DNA from: Bacillota bacterium | GTDB taxonomy: Bacteria > Bacillota > Thermosediminibacteria > Thermosediminibacterales > Thermosediminibacteraceae | NCBI GenBank assembly: GCA_003242255.1 | Contig: QGUT01000010.1 | Coordinates: 1-23,871, forward strand | DNA: 23,871 nucleotides | Direction of reading: 5' to 3' | Shown here: piece by piece, positions 14,414 through 21,209 of the stretch | Layout: each line of letters begins with the position of its first letter | Numbering within the stretch: the first letter of the stretch is position 1 | Position numbers and translations under genes: made by a program | Notes under the pieces: generated by a model | Database searches by the model: none | What the model was told of the DNA's origin: nothing | The model's input: only the letters and a program-made list of their open reading frames with translations

Positions 14414-15766
14414 TCACATGGTCATGGTGCCCCGGTCGGTCTCCACGACTTTCAATATTTCTTCTTCCCGGCCGTTCAGAGCATTGATGTATACGAGATA
14501 GCGCTCGCCGTCCAGTTTCCCGTCGACTTCGTAGCAGTAGGTCTCCTTTTTGGCATCGTCGGGAATTATGACTTTCCGGATTCGGCTTACCGTAAGTCTC
14601 CCTTCGAACTTCTTCTCTACCTCTTCCTGGCTGATTTTAAATTCCGGGATGGTCCTTTCCGTGTGATTGGTAAGGTACCCCAGGGCATCGAATCCCACCA
14701 CTTCGCCGTTATCCAGGGCTACCTTTACTTTTACGAAATCCGGGTATATGAGGACATCGCCCTGCTTGTAAGCAAAGGTCACGGTAATGACGTTGTTCTC
14801 CCTCAGGGACCCGGTAGCCTCCATGTTTTCATAACCCCGAGTTTCAATAAATTTTTCCGCCTTCTCGACGGCGGTCTCCACGTCAATCTGCTGTTCCTTG
14901 ACGTCCCTCGAATTTAAAAACCACAGGACGTGTCCTCCCCGCCGGCTGATGTCCATCACGATGTCCACGTCATCAGAGCCGGACCTCTTAAAACTCAGGG
15001 TGTAGGCTGCTATCACCCCTCTTGTTTTTGCGGTAACCGAAACGTCGTATTTGATGTTCTGAGGGTTTTCAATGAACTTCTTCCCTCTTTCAACGGCTTC
15101 CTCTTCGGTGATGGCCGAGCCGGTTATGGCTTTAGGTTCGATGTTTTCCACGTGGTCGGAGAAGGGGCCGTCGTAGGCGATGGTCGGGGCTTCTTCTTTC
15201 AATCGCTGGTCTATCGCCACGAACTTGTCGGCCATCACCTCTCCAATCCTTCTGCTCATGCCAGAGGCAAAGGAGCCCTTCTCCCATTTAACCCGTCCCC
15301 TTGCCACGTCATCGGAAAGTTCCCGCAGGTACTGGTTCAAGCTCTGGGTATTTTTTTTGAACTGCTTGAGTATGTTCCACTCCCTCTGGGTAATCGTCTG
15401 GCCCTGGGCAATCTTTTCGGCAAGGGTGCGGGAAAAATCCCCCATCTGGGCGAAAAATTTCTGCGTATTGGTCATATCTCTCGTCCCCAGAGGCAGGGAG
15501 GAGAGATTGGAACGGGCCTTCTCCGCCTCGTGCCAGACGCTGGTCAAAACCATGATCCTCTGGCCGTTCGACGACGTCACCAGGGCCTTGGACAAAAGCA
15601 CGTTGACGTTGTTGACATTTTCTATCAGGTTGTAAAAGGCTTTCTGGTAACCGGCCTCCAGCTGGTTATCCGCCGAGTAAGCCCGGCTTCTCATACTCCA
15701 GAGGCCGAACACCGCCAGAGCCACGACCAGCCCCGCTGCTAACCACAGGATGTAATTTCTCTTCAA
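14414..15766 (-). CDS. ypeB: Germination protein YpeB
   Basis: 450 residues from the TTG at 15766. An N-terminal membrane anchor (about 5-23, ILWLAAGLVVALAVFGLW) is followed by a long helical region (about 30-200, with NNVNVLLSKALVTSSN). The C-terminal half holds repeated PepSY-type domains (ITEEEAVERGKKFIE, VDVETAVEKAEKFIETRGY split here, ISQEEVEKKFEGRL). YpeB is needed to localise and stabilise the cortex-lytic enzyme SleB in spores and is degraded during germination. The frame opens at a TTG at 15790 too, but GAGGGGG stands eight bases before 15766. It starts 13 bases after sleB, the conserved pairing. Confidence 0.92.
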   Translation of the reverse strand: MKRNYILWLAAGLVVALAVFGLWSMRSRAYSADNQLEAGYQKAFYNLIENVNNVNVLLSKALVTSSNGQRIMVLTSVWHEAEKARSNLSSLPLGTRDMTNTQKFFAQMGDFSRTLAEKIAQGQTITQREWNILKQFKKNTQSLNQYLRELSDDVARGRVKWEKGSFASGMSRRIGEVMADKFVAIDQRLKEEAPTIAYDGPFSDHVENIEPKAITGSAITEEEAVERGKKFIENPQNIKYDVSVTAKTRGVIAAYTLSFKRSGSDDVDIVMDISRRGGHVLWFLNSRDVKEQQIDVETAVEKAEKFIETRGYENMEATGSLRENNVITVTFAYKQGDVLIYPDFVKVKVALDNGEVVGFDALGYLTNHTERTIPEFKISQEEVEKKFEGRLTVSRIRKVIIPDDAKKETYCYEVDGKLDGERYLVYINALNGREEEILKVVETDRGTMTM

Positions 15767-15779
15767 CTCATCATCCCCC

Positions 15780-16268
15780 TCATCTGGCAAATACGTGCCT
15801 TCCTATTTGGGTGACTATCGGCCGGGCCCATATCCAGGCACTCACTCTCTTGTACGGATTCCAGAAAAAGATGCACCCGTAAGTTGGGTCCCAGCCGTTC
15901 AAAGCATCGCGGGCAGCATTGTAACTGGTTCTGCTGGGCGTTCGGGCCCATATGAGCCCGTTGCTCACCGATTCGAAAGCACCCGGCTGATAGATTACTT
16001 CTGGTATGGAATCGGGAAATTTAGAACTCTTCACCCGATTCAATACCACCGCCGCCACGGCGACCTGGCCAGCATAGGGTTCGCCGGAGGCCTCCGCCGC
16101 CACCAGGCGGGCCAGGAGTTCTATGTCGCTGGCTCTCGCTGAAACCGCATATTCGGCCGCTGCCTCCTGGGCCGATCGCTCCATGCTTTCTAGAAAGAGC
16201 GCTGCAGCGAGCATCAAAACCAGGGCTAAAGCCGCAGCCAGCCTCGCCCTTTTAGCCAGTCCGTTCAC
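15780..16268 (-). CDS. sleB: Spore cortex-lytic enzyme SleB (catalytic domain only)
   Basis: 162 residues. A membrane/signal segment (about 9-27, RLAAALALVLMLAAALFL) is followed by the Hydrolase_2 domain: LLARLVAAEASGEPYAGQVA with the probable catalytic Glu59, then VLNRVKSSKFPDSIPEVIYQ, NAARDALNGWDP and GCIFFWNP. This lytic transglycosylase cuts muramic-delta-lactam cortex peptidoglycan during germination. The N-terminal peptidoglycan-binding domain found in Bacillus SleB is absent, so the protein is about half that length. The start is GTG at 16268, with GGGGAGGTG upstream. It pairs with ypeB immediately downstream. Confidence 0.92.
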   Translation of the reverse strand: MNGLAKRARLAAALALVLMLAAALFLESMERSAQEAAAEYAVSARASDIELLARLVAAEASGEPYAGQVAVAAVVLNRVKSSKFPDSIPEVIYQPGAFESVSNGLIWARTPSRTSYNAARDALNGWDPTYGCIFFWNPYKRVSAWIWARPIVTQIGRHVFAR

Positions 16269-16296
16269 TTGATCACCTCCCCAAATTCGTCATTTT

Positions 16297-16326
16297 TAGT
16301 TTTGGTGATACCTGCTTCCTTTATTC
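16297..16326 (-). promoter_or_regulatory. Possible sigma-G-type promoter of sleB
   Basis: On the minus strand GAATA (16326-16322) and AAAACTA (16303-16297) are 18 bases apart and resemble the sigma-G pattern (TGAATA, CATACTA) with two mismatches in the -10. sleB is a sigma-G gene in Bacillus. The match is weak. Confidence 0.25.
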
Positions 16327-16330
16327 CCTC

Positions 16331-16358
16331 ACTTCTTCGAGCAAAAAGACATATAATA
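16331..16358 (+). promoter_or_regulatory. Possible promoter of the plus-strand small genes (sigma-K-like or sigma-A -10)
   Basis: CATATAATA (16350-16358) fits the sigma-K -10 CATAnnnTA, with AC at 16331-16332, 17 bases upstream, as the -35. It also contains TATAAT but no sigma-A -35 at proper spacing. It lies just before the first plus-strand open frame. The AC element is too short to be convincing alone. Confidence 0.35.
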
Positions 16359-16372
16359 TTTTAGAAAAATCT

Positions 16373-16741
16373 ATGAAAAGCGGGTGCAAGGTTATGGAAG
16401 AAAATAAAAAGGCTATAGAAGAAAATAAGAAGGCTGCGGAAGAAAATAAAAATAAAAGTCAAGAAAGGCCTTCGAAAAAAGCCTTCCACAACCCTTATCT
16501 GCTGTTTTTAATCCTGATCCTCCTCGTAAAATCCTTTGAAGCCCAGGTTTCATCAAAAAACACCGCCAAGGGGGGTGCATTGAAGGGTCATGAAGCTTCT
16601 TTCCATATCCGACGACGATATGAGGCTCCTGGGGGCTCTGAAACCTTTCTTGAGCCCGAAAGGTCAGGAAGTCATAGAGATTTTTTCCACCGTCCTCAAC
16701 GTCTTCAGACCTGCCAATCCGGAAGAAAAGATCAACATTGA
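16373..16741 (+). CDS. Small heptad-repeat membrane protein of unknown function, 3' end probably frame-shifted
   Basis: Not a recognised family. The likely start is ATG 16394 (MEENKKAIEEN) or ATG 16373. Three 7-residue repeats (EENKKAI, EENKKAA, EENKNKS) predict a short charged helix or coiled coil. A hydrophobic segment NPYLLFLILILLVKS (residues about 43-57) follows. After about residue 67 the frame reads an arginine/histidine-rich sequence that is only the wrong-frame image of the next gene. If the run of six G at 16570-16575 were one base shorter, this frame would end at TGA 16581-16583, just before the next ATG. The true protein is therefore probably about 60-70 residues, and the present end is an indel effect or sequencing error. 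Confidence 0.5.
   Translation: MKSGCKVMEENKKAIEENKKAAEENKNKSQERPSKKAFHNPYLLFLILILLVKSFEAQVSSKNTAKGGALKGHEASFHIRRRYEAPGGSETFLEPERSGSHRDFFHRPQRLQTCQSGRKDQH
16397..16459 (+). repeat. Three tandem 21-bp repeats encoding heptads
   Basis: Units at 16397-16417, 16418-16438 and 16439-16459 share GAAGAAAATAA and encode EENKKAI/EENKKAA/EENKNKS. The first two are nearly identical; the third diverges at its end. They lie in the A-rich start of the small membrane protein gene. Confidence 0.8.
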
Positions 16742-16910
16742 AGCTTTAAACTCGTTGCTTTCCTTAGTTGCTTCGCCGGTCCAAGAAGAAAAAGAGCAAA
16801 CAGAGGAAGTGGATAAAGAGGTCGAAATCGAGTCCGAAAAAGACTCTTCCAGGGCAAAGCAGCTGGAAAACCTTTTAAATACCCTGGCCGAAAAAGAAAA
16901 AGAAGAATAA
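16590..16910 (+). CDS. Small acidic helical protein of unknown function
   Basis: 106 residues, MKLLSISDDDMRLLGALKPF at the N-terminus, then a helical middle (IFSTVLNVFRPANPEEKIN, ALNSLLSLV) and a strongly acidic tail rich in Glu, Lys and Asp (about 68-106). No membrane segment. A part around residues 32-60 resembles the C-terminal half of the protein encoded at 17000-17356 (ST-L/V-L pattern, then EKINIEALNSLLSLV against KKLNPAALLSLVKTL). The two may be divergent paralogues. It follows the heptad-repeat gene directly and ends before its own terminator. Its ribosome-binding site is not ideally spaced (AAGGGGGG is 12-13 bases upstream). Confidence 0.6.
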   Translation: MKLLSISDDDMRLLGALKPFLSPKGQEVIEIFSTVLNVFRPANPEEKINIEALNSLLSLVASPVQEEKEQTEEVDKEVEIESEKDSSRAKQLENLLNTLAEKEKEE

Positions 16911-16927
16911 AAATTTATTTTTGTCCG

Positions 16928-16947
16928 GGGCTGAGAAGCCCTTTTTA
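16928..16947 (+). terminator. Terminator between the two small plus-strand genes
   Basis: GGGCT, loop GAGA, AGCCC (16928-16941) followed by TTTTT. Short but well formed. It starts 18 bases after the stop at 16910. Confidence 0.7.
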
Positions 16948-16999
16948 TTCTTTTTTACTGGCCCAAATCATATATTTAAGTTAACAGGGGGGTGAGAGA

Positions 17000-17356
17000 A
17001 TGTCGGAAGAAACCGGCAGGTCCGATTTCAGTTTGTTGGAAATGGTGGCCGATGTGGTTCAGGGAAAGCGCGGCGGCAACATCAACGAACTGGTAAGCCT
17101 CCTGGCCTTGAGCAACGTCCTGGGGATACTGACGTTCCTGAATTCGCAGGACCTGAAAAGCGGCTTTGCTAAATCCTCTTCCTCCGACGTAAAAGACCTG
17201 GCATCGACCCTGCTTTCCATGCTGGGAAACAGTTCGGACAAAAAATTAAATCCGGCCGCCCTCTTGAGCCTCGTGAAAACTCTCTCGGGCGGCGAAGGCC
17301 AGGCCGCAGAAAACAGGGAAACTAAAGGGACAGGAGAAAAGGGCAAAAATATATAA
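17000..17356 (+). CDS. Small soluble protein of unknown function
   Basis: 118 residues. The N-terminus SLLEMVADVVQGKRGGNINEL is followed by a moderately hydrophobic helix (VSLLALSNVLGILTFLN, about 32-48). A Ser-rich segment (SSSSDV) and the helical DLASTLLSMLGNS...LNPAALLSLVKTL stretch follow, then a polar tail. GGGGGGTG lies about five bases before the ATG, so translation is likely. The second half resembles the preceding gene's product. It is convergent with rng, and its stop codon lies inside the shared palindromic terminator. No family recognised. Confidence 0.65.
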   Translation: MSEETGRSDFSLLEMVADVVQGKRGGNINELVSLLALSNVLGILTFLNSQDLKSGFAKSSSSDVKDLASTLLSMLGNSSDKKLNPAALLSLVKTLSGGEGQAAENRETKGTGEKGKNI

Positions 17357-17383
17357 AGCCGTGCACGTGCACGGCTTTATATA
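17350..17383. terminator. 34-bp perfect palindrome, bidirectional terminator
   Basis: The arms at 17350-17366 and 17367-17383 are exact reverse complements (core GCCGTGCACGTGCACGGC) with no spacer. A-rich sequence flanks one side and a T-rich run the other, so both transcripts end in U-rich tails. It separates the plus-strand gene ending at 17356 from rng ending at 17388. Confidence 0.85.
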
Positions 17384-17387
17384 AATT

Positions 17388-18647
17388 TTATTCTAAAACC
17401 CTAATTTTCCCTTTGCCACCACAGTAAGGGCAAACCCTTTCCAAGACTTCATCGAGGCTTTGCCTCACCTTTTTCCTGGTCATTTCCACGAGGCCGAGGG
17501 AGGTGATTCCCAGGATATGGGTCCTTGTCCTGTCTTTTTTAAGTTCCGCCTCCAGGGCGTCCAGCACCATCTTTTTATGTTCCTGCGAATTCATATCTAT
17601 GAAATCTATGATTATAATCCCGCCGATGTCCCGCAACCTTATCTGCCGGGCTATTTCCCGGGCGGCTTCTAAATTGGTCTTTAAAACCGTATCCTCCAGG
17701 TCCTTGTTGCCCGTGAATTTGCCGGTATTGACGTCAATTGCCGTCAGGGCTTCGGTCCGGTCTATGACGATGTAACCGCCTGACTTCAGCCACACTTTGC
17801 GCTGCAGGGCTTTTTCGATTTCCGCCGGTATGTCGAAATACTGGAAAATGTCGGCCCCGCTATGGTGCAGGGTAACCTTGTCCTCAAGGCCCGGGGCCAT
17901 CGCAGACACTATCGCCACGACCCTTTCGTAAGCTTCTTTTTTGTTGATGTAGAAGCGGGTCACCTCGGGGGTAAATACGTCCCTTACTATCCGCTCTACC
18001 AGGTCCATATCCCTATAGACGAGCCTGGGGGCCGGAGAATACAGTCCCTTTCTTTTAATATCTTCCCATAGAGTTTTCAAGTAATCCATTTCCGCTTTTA
18101 AATCGTCTTCTCCTATGTTCTCGGCTGCAGTTCTCACGATAACCCCCATGCCGCTGGGGCGCAATTCCTCGGCCAAGGCTTTCAGGCGGGCCCTCTCCTC
18201 CTCATTTTCTATCCGCCGCGATATCCCCACGTAATCTATCCGCGGCATGAGGACCAGGTACCGGCCGGCCAGAGTAATATTCGTGGAAACCCTCGCCCCT
18301 TTTGTGCCGATGGGTTCCTTTACTACCTGCACCAGGATTTCCTGGCCAGGCTTCAACATTTCCTGTATGGGGAGTTTTTCCTCCCATTCATCGTGGTGTT
18401 CATCGAAAGAACCCAGCGACTCCGGGTTGACATCCCCGGCATATAAAAAGGCGTTTTTTTCCAGGCCTATGTCCACAAAGGCAGCCTGCATCCCTGGAAG
18501 CACGTTGGCCACTTTTCCTTTGTAAATATTCCCGGCCAGGGGGCCTTTTGCGCTTCGCTCCACGAAATACTCCACCAGCTTTCCGTCCTCTAAAATCCCC
18601 ACCCTCACCTCGTCATTGCCCACATCGGCTACTATCTCCTTTTTCAT
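17388..18647 (-). CDS. rng: Ribonuclease G (Rne/Rng family)
   Basis: 419 residues from the ATG at 18647. An embedded S1 domain (about 33-120, GNIYKGKVANVLPGMQAAFV, IGLEKNAFLYAGD) is followed by the RNase H-like and DNase I-like regions. Catalytic aspartates lie in AIDVNTGKFTG and IIIDFIDMNS. The protein ends just after the Zn-link CPYCGGKGKIR (C406/C409), so the small C-terminal domain of E. coli RNase G is missing. It is a single-strand-specific endonuclease acting in rRNA maturation and mRNA turnover. GGGAG nine bases upstream favours 18647 over the ATG at 18656. It closes the radical SAM-DUF2344-rng run. Confidence 0.93.
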   Translation of the reverse strand: MKKEIVADVGNDEVRVGILEDGKLVEYFVERSAKGPLAGNIYKGKVANVLPGMQAAFVDIGLEKNAFLYAGDVNPESLGSFDEHHDEWEEKLPIQEMLKPGQEILVQVVKEPIGTKGARVSTNITLAGRYLVLMPRIDYVGISRRIENEEERARLKALAEELRPSGMGVIVRTAAENIGEDDLKAEMDYLKTLWEDIKRKGLYSPAPRLVYRDMDLVERIVRDVFTPEVTRFYINKKEAYERVVAIVSAMAPGLEDKVTLHHSGADIFQYFDIPAEIEKALQRKVWLKSGGYIVIDRTEALTAIDVNTGKFTGNKDLEDTVLKTNLEAAREIARQIRLRDIGGIIIIDFIDMNSQEHKKMVLDALEAELKKDRTRTHILGITSLGLVEMTRKKVRQSLDEVLERVCPYCGGKGKIRVLE

Positions 18648-18668
18648 GCCATCCATCTCCCTTAGAAC

Positions 18669-19340
18669 CTAAAGAGGAAGGACATTCCTGCCCTTTTCGA
18701 AAATAAACATCTCATCCTTATTGACCTTTACCACATCGAGGGAGGGGATGTATTCCCTCAACGCATCGACCACCATAAAGGGGGTTACATTGGCCTCCTG
18801 TCTGGCGGCGAGCTCCATCTCGAGCTCAAATTTTCCTCCCTCGGCGGCTCTGACCTCTATCCTGTAAATCCCGGGGGCAATATTTACCTCTTTCTCTTTC
18901 CCCTTAGATTTCTTGACTATTTTAACTTCGGGGGACGAGAGAATTTTCCCTATGGCCTCTTCCAGGGCTTCCTTAGAAGCACCGCCCGAGATGACGTTAA
19001 CCGTATAAATCGCCCTGTTTACCGATGAAAGGGAGGGCTTTCCCTCGGCATTCCCCACCTTTAAAAGGGCGATGCCGGGGGGCAGCGTGAAATTTAACCT
19101 CTCGTAAACTTCTTGAGGACTGAGTTCTTTCACAAATTCCACGTCCGCGTATTCTGCATCGCTGGTCATCCCGACCGGTATGGCCGGGGTAAAGCTCATC
19201 CTGGGACGGGGGCTGAATCCTTCCGTAAATTTTAAGGGGAGCTTGGCCCTCCTCATGGCGCGCTCCAACGCCCTCATCATATCGAGCTGGGATATATATT
19301 TTACATCCCCGCCTTTTCTAATCCTCATTCTCAGCTTCAC
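18669..19340 (-). CDS. TIGR03936-family (DUF2344) radical SAM-associated protein
   Basis: 223 residues. The start MKLRMRIRKGGDVKYISQLD, then RALERAMRRAKLPLKFTEGF and SPRPRMSFTPAIPVGM, is the family signature. Its C-terminal half is less conserved. It is usually encoded next to the TIGR03960 radical SAM protein and may act with it on tRNA or rRNA; the reaction is unknown. The GTG start overlaps the upstream gene by 23 bases, and rng follows after a short gap. Confidence 0.88.
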   Translation of the reverse strand: MKLRMRIRKGGDVKYISQLDMMRALERAMRRAKLPLKFTEGFSPRPRMSFTPAIPVGMTSDAEYADVEFVKELSPQEVYERLNFTLPPGIALLKVGNAEGKPSLSSVNRAIYTVNVISGGASKEALEEAIGKILSSPEVKIVKKSKGKEKEVNIAPGIYRIEVRAAEGGKFELEMELAARQEANVTPFMVVDALREYIPSLDVVKVNKDEMFIFEKGRNVLPL

Positions 19341-21174
19341 TGCATATCCCGCCTTTTAATCGGATTATCCCGCACCCGTGGCACCTGCCGAACCGGCAAT
19401 CGGGGGTCGGCTGGGCCATCTTGGCTTTCTTCAGTTCCTGCAGGAGGAAGCGCCTCTCTATTCCCGGATCTATGACCTCCCACGGGAAAATCTCCCCTTC
19501 GGGCCTTTGCCTGTTGGCGTAAAATCCGGGATCCACCCCTACTTCATCAAAAGCTTCCATCCACTTTTCAAAGTCGAAAATTTCGCTCCAGCCGTCAAAG
19601 CGACACCCTTTTTCGCGGGCTTTTTTGAGCACCATATTGAGCTTCCTGTCACCCCGGGCAAAAACCGCCTCCAGGAAGCTCAGCCGACCGTCGTGCCAGT
19701 TGTAGGCAATATGCGGATTTTTGAGCCTTTTCTTCAAAAATTTCTGGCGCTCCTCTATCTCTCTCAGAGGAATCTGGGCCTCCCACTGGAAGGGCGTAAA
19801 GGGCTTGGGCACGAAAGTGGACGTGCTTACGTGAACCCTTAGCCCTTTGCTCTTGCCCTTTACCTCCCGGTACACGTCCACCACTTTATGAGCCAGGTCC
19901 GCAATCCCTTCCAGGTCCTCGTAAGTCTCCGTAGGAAGCCCTATCATGAAGTATAATTTAACCGAGTTCCAGCCGGCCTCGAACGCTCCGCGCACGGAAT
20001 CCAGCAAGTCCTCTTCCGTCACGCCCTTGTTGATGACGTCTCTCAGCCTCTGGGTGCCGGCTTCTGGAGCAAAGGTGAGCCCGCTCTTTTTTATCTCCAT
20101 TATCTTGCGGGCCAGATCCAGCGTGAACGAATCGATGCGAAGGGAAGGCAACGAAAGGCCCACCCCGCATTCTTTAAACTCATCCGCCAATATTTCCACA
20201 AGCCTTTTCAGTTCCGAGTAGTCGCTGGTGCTGAGGGAGGACAGGGACATTTCCTCGTAGCCGGTGGCCTCTATCATTTCCCGGGCAATGTCCACCAGCC
20301 TCTCCACCGATTTTTCCCGAACGGGCCTGTATATCATCCCGGCCTGGCAGAAACGGCAACCTCTTGTACAGCCCCGGAATATTTCCAGCACCGCCCGATC
20401 GTGAACGATGTCAATATAAGGGACTATCAATTTGGTGGGGTAGTATGCCCGGTCGAGATCCTGGATGAACCGCTTTTTCACCCTTTCGGGAACTCCTTCT
20501 CTTACCGGGCAGATCTCCTTCACCGTGCCGTCTTCGGCGTAGGTCACCCGATAAAGGGACGGGACGTAAATCCCGGGAATTTGGGAAGCCCTTTCCAAAA
20601 ACTCGCTCCTCTTTCCCGAACTTTCTTTCCAGTCAATGTAAAGGTCGACCAGTTCCAGGATGGACTCTTCCGCCTCGCCGATCACGAATAGGTCGATGAT
20701 TTCGGCAAGGGGTTCCGGGTTGTAAGCGCAGGGGCCTCCGGCGATCACCAGCGGGTCGCCGTCCTTCCGTTCTGACGATAAGATAGGAATCCCGGCGAGT
20801 TCCAGCATGTTCAGAACATTGCTGTAGCTCATCTCGTACTGCAGGGAAAACCCTATTATGTCGAATTCCGAAAGGGGGGTCCTGCTCTCGAGGCTGAAAA
20901 GGGGGATTCCCCGCTGTCTTAATATATCCTCCATATCGACCCACGGCGCAAATACCCTCTCAGCGTACACGTCTTCCCTCTCGTTTAAAAGATGGTAGAG
21001 TATCCTCAGTCCCAGATGGGACATACCTACTTCGTATACGTCCGGAAAGGCCAGGGCGATATGGACTTTAACTTCCTTTTTGTCCTTTTTCACGCTGTTT
21101 AACTCGTTGCCTGCGTACCTGCTGGGTTTGGCAACTTTCGGCAAAATCTCGTCCAGTATGTTTTCTATCTCCAA
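19318..21174 (-). CDS. TIGR03960-family radical SAM protein with B12-binding-like N-terminus
   Basis: 618 residues. The N-terminal half (about 30-200) has the B12-binding-like pattern FPDVYEVGMSHLGLRILYHL, IIGFSLQYEMSYSNVLNMLEL and VIAGGPCAYNPEPLA. The radical SAM motif follows: FRGCTRGCRFCQAGM (CxxxCxxC, near residue 265). Later come SLPSLRIDSF and LTFAPEAGTQRLR. The C-terminus has a cysteine cluster CRFGRCHGCGII. The start is TTG at 21174, eight bases after GGAGG. The family sits stably between spoIVFB and rng in Clostridia; a modified RNA is a plausible but unproven substrate. Confidence 0.9.
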   Translation of the reverse strand: MEIENILDEILPKVAKPSRYAGNELNSVKKDKKEVKVHIALAFPDVYEVGMSHLGLRILYHLLNEREDVYAERVFAPWVDMEDILRQRGIPLFSLESRTPLSEFDIIGFSLQYEMSYSNVLNMLELAGIPILSSERKDGDPLVIAGGPCAYNPEPLAEIIDLFVIGEAEESILELVDLYIDWKESSGKRSEFLERASQIPGIYVPSLYRVTYAEDGTVKEICPVREGVPERVKKRFIQDLDRAYYPTKLIVPYIDIVHDRAVLEIFRGCTRGCRFCQAGMIYRPVREKSVERLVDIAREMIEATGYEEMSLSSLSTSDYSELKRLVEILADEFKECGVGLSLPSLRIDSFTLDLARKIMEIKKSGLTFAPEAGTQRLRDVINKGVTEEDLLDSVRGAFEAGWNSVKLYFMIGLPTETYEDLEGIADLAHKVVDVYREVKGKSKGLRVHVSTSTFVPKPFTPFQWEAQIPLREIEERQKFLKKRLKNPHIAYNWHDGRLSFLEAVFARGDRKLNMVLKKAREKGCRFDGWSEIFDFEKWMEAFDEVGVDPGFYANRQRPEGEIFPWEVIDPGIERRFLLQELKKAKMAQPTPDCRFGRCHGCGIIRLKGGICSEAENED

Positions 21175-21209
21175 TTATTTTTCCTCCCCGTGACTTTGTG
21201 CCTTTTTTA

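Noticed and set aside
14369..15742. Two plus-strand frames opposite ypeB (182 and 270 codons)
   Set aside because: They are antisense to the recognised YpeB protein and have no independent start signals.
16397..16459. Three 21-bp repeats as a CRISPR array
   Set aside because: The units are directly tandem without spacers, are coding and are heptad-encoding.
16590..16741. C-terminal part of the heptad-repeat gene as a genuine overlapping protein
   Set aside because: It reads as an Arg/His-rich wrong-frame image of the next gene; an indel explains it better.
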